Source: Caryophanales bacterium UBA3260
GTDB lineage: Bacteria > Bacillota_I > Bacilli_A > RF39 > UBA660
DNA length: 6,365 nt
Reading direction: 5' to 3'
NCBI GenBank assembly: GCA_002362595.1
Contig: DEUO01000133.1
Location: forward strand, 1-6,365
Shown in pieces: positions 4,729 through 6,365 of the stretch (positions are counted from its first letter, which is position 1; every line of letters starts with the position of its first letter). The notes below the pieces were generated by a model. The model did no database searches, was not told the DNA's origin, and saw nothing but the letters and a program-made list of their open reading frames with translations. Position numbers and translations under genes: made by a program.

Positions 4729-5667
4729 TTATTCGTAAATATAGTTACTATCATTATTTTTTAGTTTTGGTAATATGACTGGTAAATTATTTTTATTTTG
4801 AAAATAATTTACCATTTCAGATTCTTCAGCAAATGTTGGAATAGTACTACAATTATATACTGTACATATTTGGAAAGATTTTATGTTTTGTTCTGGTTTT
4901 ATTTCTTTTCTTTCCTCAACATTCTGATATGAGAATAAATCTAGCTGTTCACATTTATTTACTTGATTAATAACATTATAATCATAAACGTTTTCTTTAT
5001 ATATACTTCTTATTTCTATGTTATTTTTAGATAAAGCTATTATATATTCATTACCAAAATATATGTCCCAGAATAGTTTAGATTTACCTTTTAAAGAATT
5101 TCTAATTTTACGATATGTTTGGAAGTTAATAATAGGCGAATAATCTTTTTGATATTTACTAAATTCATTAATATAACTAATAAATTCTTTGTATTCTTTT
5201 GATTCTAATATAATAGCTGAAGCTAATTTTAAATCACATATAAATTCACTTATTTCTTCACTACTAAAGTCTTTTTCTATATAATTGGTATTACGATTTA
5301 AAAATAATGATTTAAGTCTTTCTTCTGTTGTATCATGGATATATTTTTCTAAAGTTATTTCTTTGGAACTTTTATAATATATATTATGAACTTCTATTAC
5401 TGTTTTTACTACATCATTCATACTATAAATATTTGTATAACTATATGACTTATTTAATAATTCTAAGAATAAAGGGATATTTATTCTATCTTTATTTAAG
5501 TAAGCTATTTGACTTAATAATAGTTCGATATTTGCTAATGAAATGTTTAGTTTACTTAAATATTCAACAATAGATGTTACCAATTGTTTATTATTACCTA
5601 TTTGGCTTCTATTATATGAACTAGTATTGAACAGTGCAAGAAATCTAGCAATTTCTTCTGTATTCAT
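4729..5667 (-). CDS. Unrecognised 312-residue soluble protein with a sliding-clamp-binding motif
   Basis: I do not recognise this protein. It has no signal peptide and no transmembrane segment, and is rich in Asn, Ile, Ser, Lys, Tyr and Glu. Residues 1-125 look mostly helical, with leucine-rich amphipathic stretches (for example 29-57 and 63-72). A second helical part spans 137-200 and ends at W200, then the strand-like FGNEYIIALSKNNIEIRSIY follows at 204-223. The segment 235-265 is polar and probably flexible. It contains QLDLF (241-245, bases 4933-4947), identical to the QL[S/D]LF consensus that bacterial replication and repair proteins use to bind the DnaN clamp. The C-terminal 50 residues are Asn-rich with C268 and C273. 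ATG 5665-5667 follows GAGGGGG, an unusually G-rich ribosome site. The gene has its own strong promoter and terminator. A link to DNA replication or repair is inference from one short motif. Confidence 0.85.
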   Translation of the reverse strand: MNTEEIARFLALFNTSSYNRSQIGNNKQLVTSIVEYLSKLNISLANIELLLSQIAYLNKDRINIPLFLELLNKSYSYTNIYSMNDVVKTVIEVHNIYYKSSKEITLEKYIHDTTEERLKSLFLNRNTNYIEKDFSSEEISEFICDLKLASAIILESKEYKEFISYINEFSKYQKDYSPIINFQTYRKIRNSLKGKSKLFWDIYFGNEYIIALSKNNIEIRSIYKENVYDYNVINQVNKCEQLDLFSYQNVEERKEIKPEQNIKSFQICTVYNCSTIPTFAEESEMVNYFQNKNNLPVILPKLKNNDSNYIYE

Positions 5668-5691
5668 ATAGGCCCCCTCTTCTTGTTAAGA

Positions 5692-5720
5692 ATTTTATAA
5701 TATAATGCATAATTTGTCAA
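5692..5720 (-). promoter_or_regulatory. Near-consensus sigma-A promoter of the 312-residue protein gene
   Basis: The minus strand has a perfect -35 TTGACA (5715-5720), a 17-bp spacer and TAAAAT (5692-5697). Initiation near 5685 gives a leader of about 17 bases. The small palindrome TTCTT-AAC-AAGAA (5680-5692) covers the start point and could bind a regulator, though it is short. Confidence 0.75.
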
Positions 5721-5739
5721 TTTTTGGTCATATTCTGAC

Positions 5740-5772
5740 AAAAAAGAAGAGTTTTATATCTTATGACTTTTT
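5740..5772 (-). terminator. Weak terminator-like hairpin after the 202-residue protein
   Basis: On the minus strand AAAAAG and AAGA pair with TCTT and CTTTTT around an 8-base loop, with a 4-base bulge in the left strand (5763-5766), and a T run ends the structure. It includes the last six codons of the gene. It is A-U rich and imperfect, so readthrough into the 312-residue gene is possible. Confidence 0.3.
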
Positions 5773-6362
5773 AAAATGTCTTTTTGATATTTTTTCTCTT
5801 CTTTATAATATCTTATATTATATAAAATAAGACTAAATATTTTTTTATTTTCTTTTAAATAAATGTATTCTTCTGAATCTAGGCTATCATATTCTTTTTC
5901 TATACTATGAAAGTTCATTTTTTTTAATTTAGTAGCTAAAGCATTTAAGAAATCTAATTCTTGTTTACTATAATATTGTTGTTGATGAATATGTATTTTA
6001 AATTTATTTGAATTAGCAAATATTAAATTTATTAAGTCTTCAAAACTATGACAATGGGAATGACTACGATTATTATTTCTTTTATTACCACCAAATTCAT
6101 AGTATAAATTATCATCAAATACTTCATCTAAAGCATGGTATATTGATTCATAAGCAGAACCTGCAACAACATAATAATTATGCTTATAATCTTCAGAAAA
6201 GACTAATTTAGGAATTATTAAATCTTTATATTTATTATATATTGCTTTAGTAAACTTATATAATTTATATTCTTTAATATGACTTATATCAAAATGATAT
6301 TCTCTTTCTTGATTATATCCTATTTTTAATTCATTATTAACTAGTTTTTCTTTCAAATTCAT
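5754..6362 (-). CDS. Unrecognised 202-residue protein with His clusters; start at window edge
   Basis: I do not recognise this protein. It is soluble, without signal peptide or transmembrane helix, and unusually rich in Tyr, Lys, Asn and His. Visible landmarks are EYHFDISHIKEYK near the N-terminus, the more hydrophobic YYVVAGSAYESIYHALDEVF (63-82), an Asn/Arg run leading into SHSHCH (100-105), KIHIH (122-126) followed by QQQYY, and a basic, Tyr-rich C-terminus. The His/Cys clusters could bind a metal, but the spacing matches no motif I know. The ATG at 6360-6362 is only three bases from the edge, so its ribosome site is not visible and the protein could begin further upstream. Codon use resembles that of the neighbouring 312-residue gene, and the two may be lineage-specific. 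Confidence 0.75.
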   Translation of the reverse strand: MNLKEKLVNNELKIGYNQEREYHFDISHIKEYKLYKFTKAIYNKYKDLIIPKLVFSEDYKHNYYVVAGSAYESIYHALDEVFDDNLYYEFGGNKRNNNRSHSHCHSFEDLINLIFANSNKFKIHIHQQQYYSKQELDFLNALATKLKKMNFHSIEKEYDSLDSEEYIYLKENKKIFSLILYNIRYYKEEKKYQKDILKSHKI

Positions 6363-6365
6363 AAT

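Noticed and set aside
5328..5573. Plus-strand open frame of 81 codons
   Set aside because: It is antisense to the 312-residue gene. Its Tyr/Leu-rich content is the usual shadow of AT-rich coding sequence, and no ribosome site precedes it.
5702..5746. Imperfect inverted repeat TTTTTgGTCA / TGACaAAAAA
   Set aside because: It has only four G/C-containing pairs plus a mismatch. It lies just upstream of the promoter -35 with A/T tracts on both sides, and looks like a composition effect.
1..6365. CRISPR array, insertion sequence with transposase, toxin-antitoxin pair with known families, phage genes, rRNA or riboswitch
   Set aside because: I looked on both strands for spaced repeats, known protein motifs and conserved leader structures and found none. 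The only substantial repeats are the inverted repeats listed.

Overview
This is a strongly AT-rich bacterial window in which every supported gene is on the minus strand, so it reads from right to left. Tryptophan is encoded by UGG, and all eight genes whose ends are visible stop with TAA, so nothing suggests the UGA=Trp code of mycoplasmas. Most starts carry a Shine-Dalgarno site, and the best promoters are sigma-A-like. Together with the NPC-type MnmA and the Bacillota-type uridine phosphorylase, this suggests a low-GC member of the Bacillota/Bacilli, perhaps an uncultured gut lineage. That placement is inference.

From right to left: at 5754-6362 is an unrecognised 202-residue soluble protein with histidine clusters, whose start sits at the window edge. 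At 4729-5667, behind a near-consensus promoter, is an unrecognised 312-residue protein. It carries QLDLF, an exact match to the consensus peptide for binding the replication sliding clamp. A hairpin terminator follows. Next is a tight four-gene operon (4658 to 2283): cytidine deaminase (cdd), uridine phosphorylase (udp), a membrane-anchored thioredoxin-fold protein with only one active-site cysteine, and a Bax-inhibitor-1/TMBIM membrane protein. The first two genes take cytidine to uridine and then to uracil plus ribose-1-phosphate. The last two look like envelope or redox/ion proteins and are translationally linked to them. A strong hairpin ends the operon.

At 2208-1201 is mnmA, the tRNA U34 2-thiolase. 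It is followed by a single tRNA-Glu gene with a strong promoter and its own terminator. The tRNA is unusual in two ways: its anticodon is CUC, so it has no U34 for MnmA to modify, and its T-loop has C in place of the nearly invariant U55.

At 852-259 is a stand-alone DEDDh 3'-5' exonuclease with Glu in place of the usual Exo II Asp. Beyond it, to the left edge, is the start of a membrane-anchored protein cut by the window. That segment is bracketed by a perfect inverted repeat of about 31 bp (1-31 and 229-259), the clearest structure that ordinary gene content does not explain.

I saw no CRISPR array, rRNA, transposase, phage gene or recognisable defence system.
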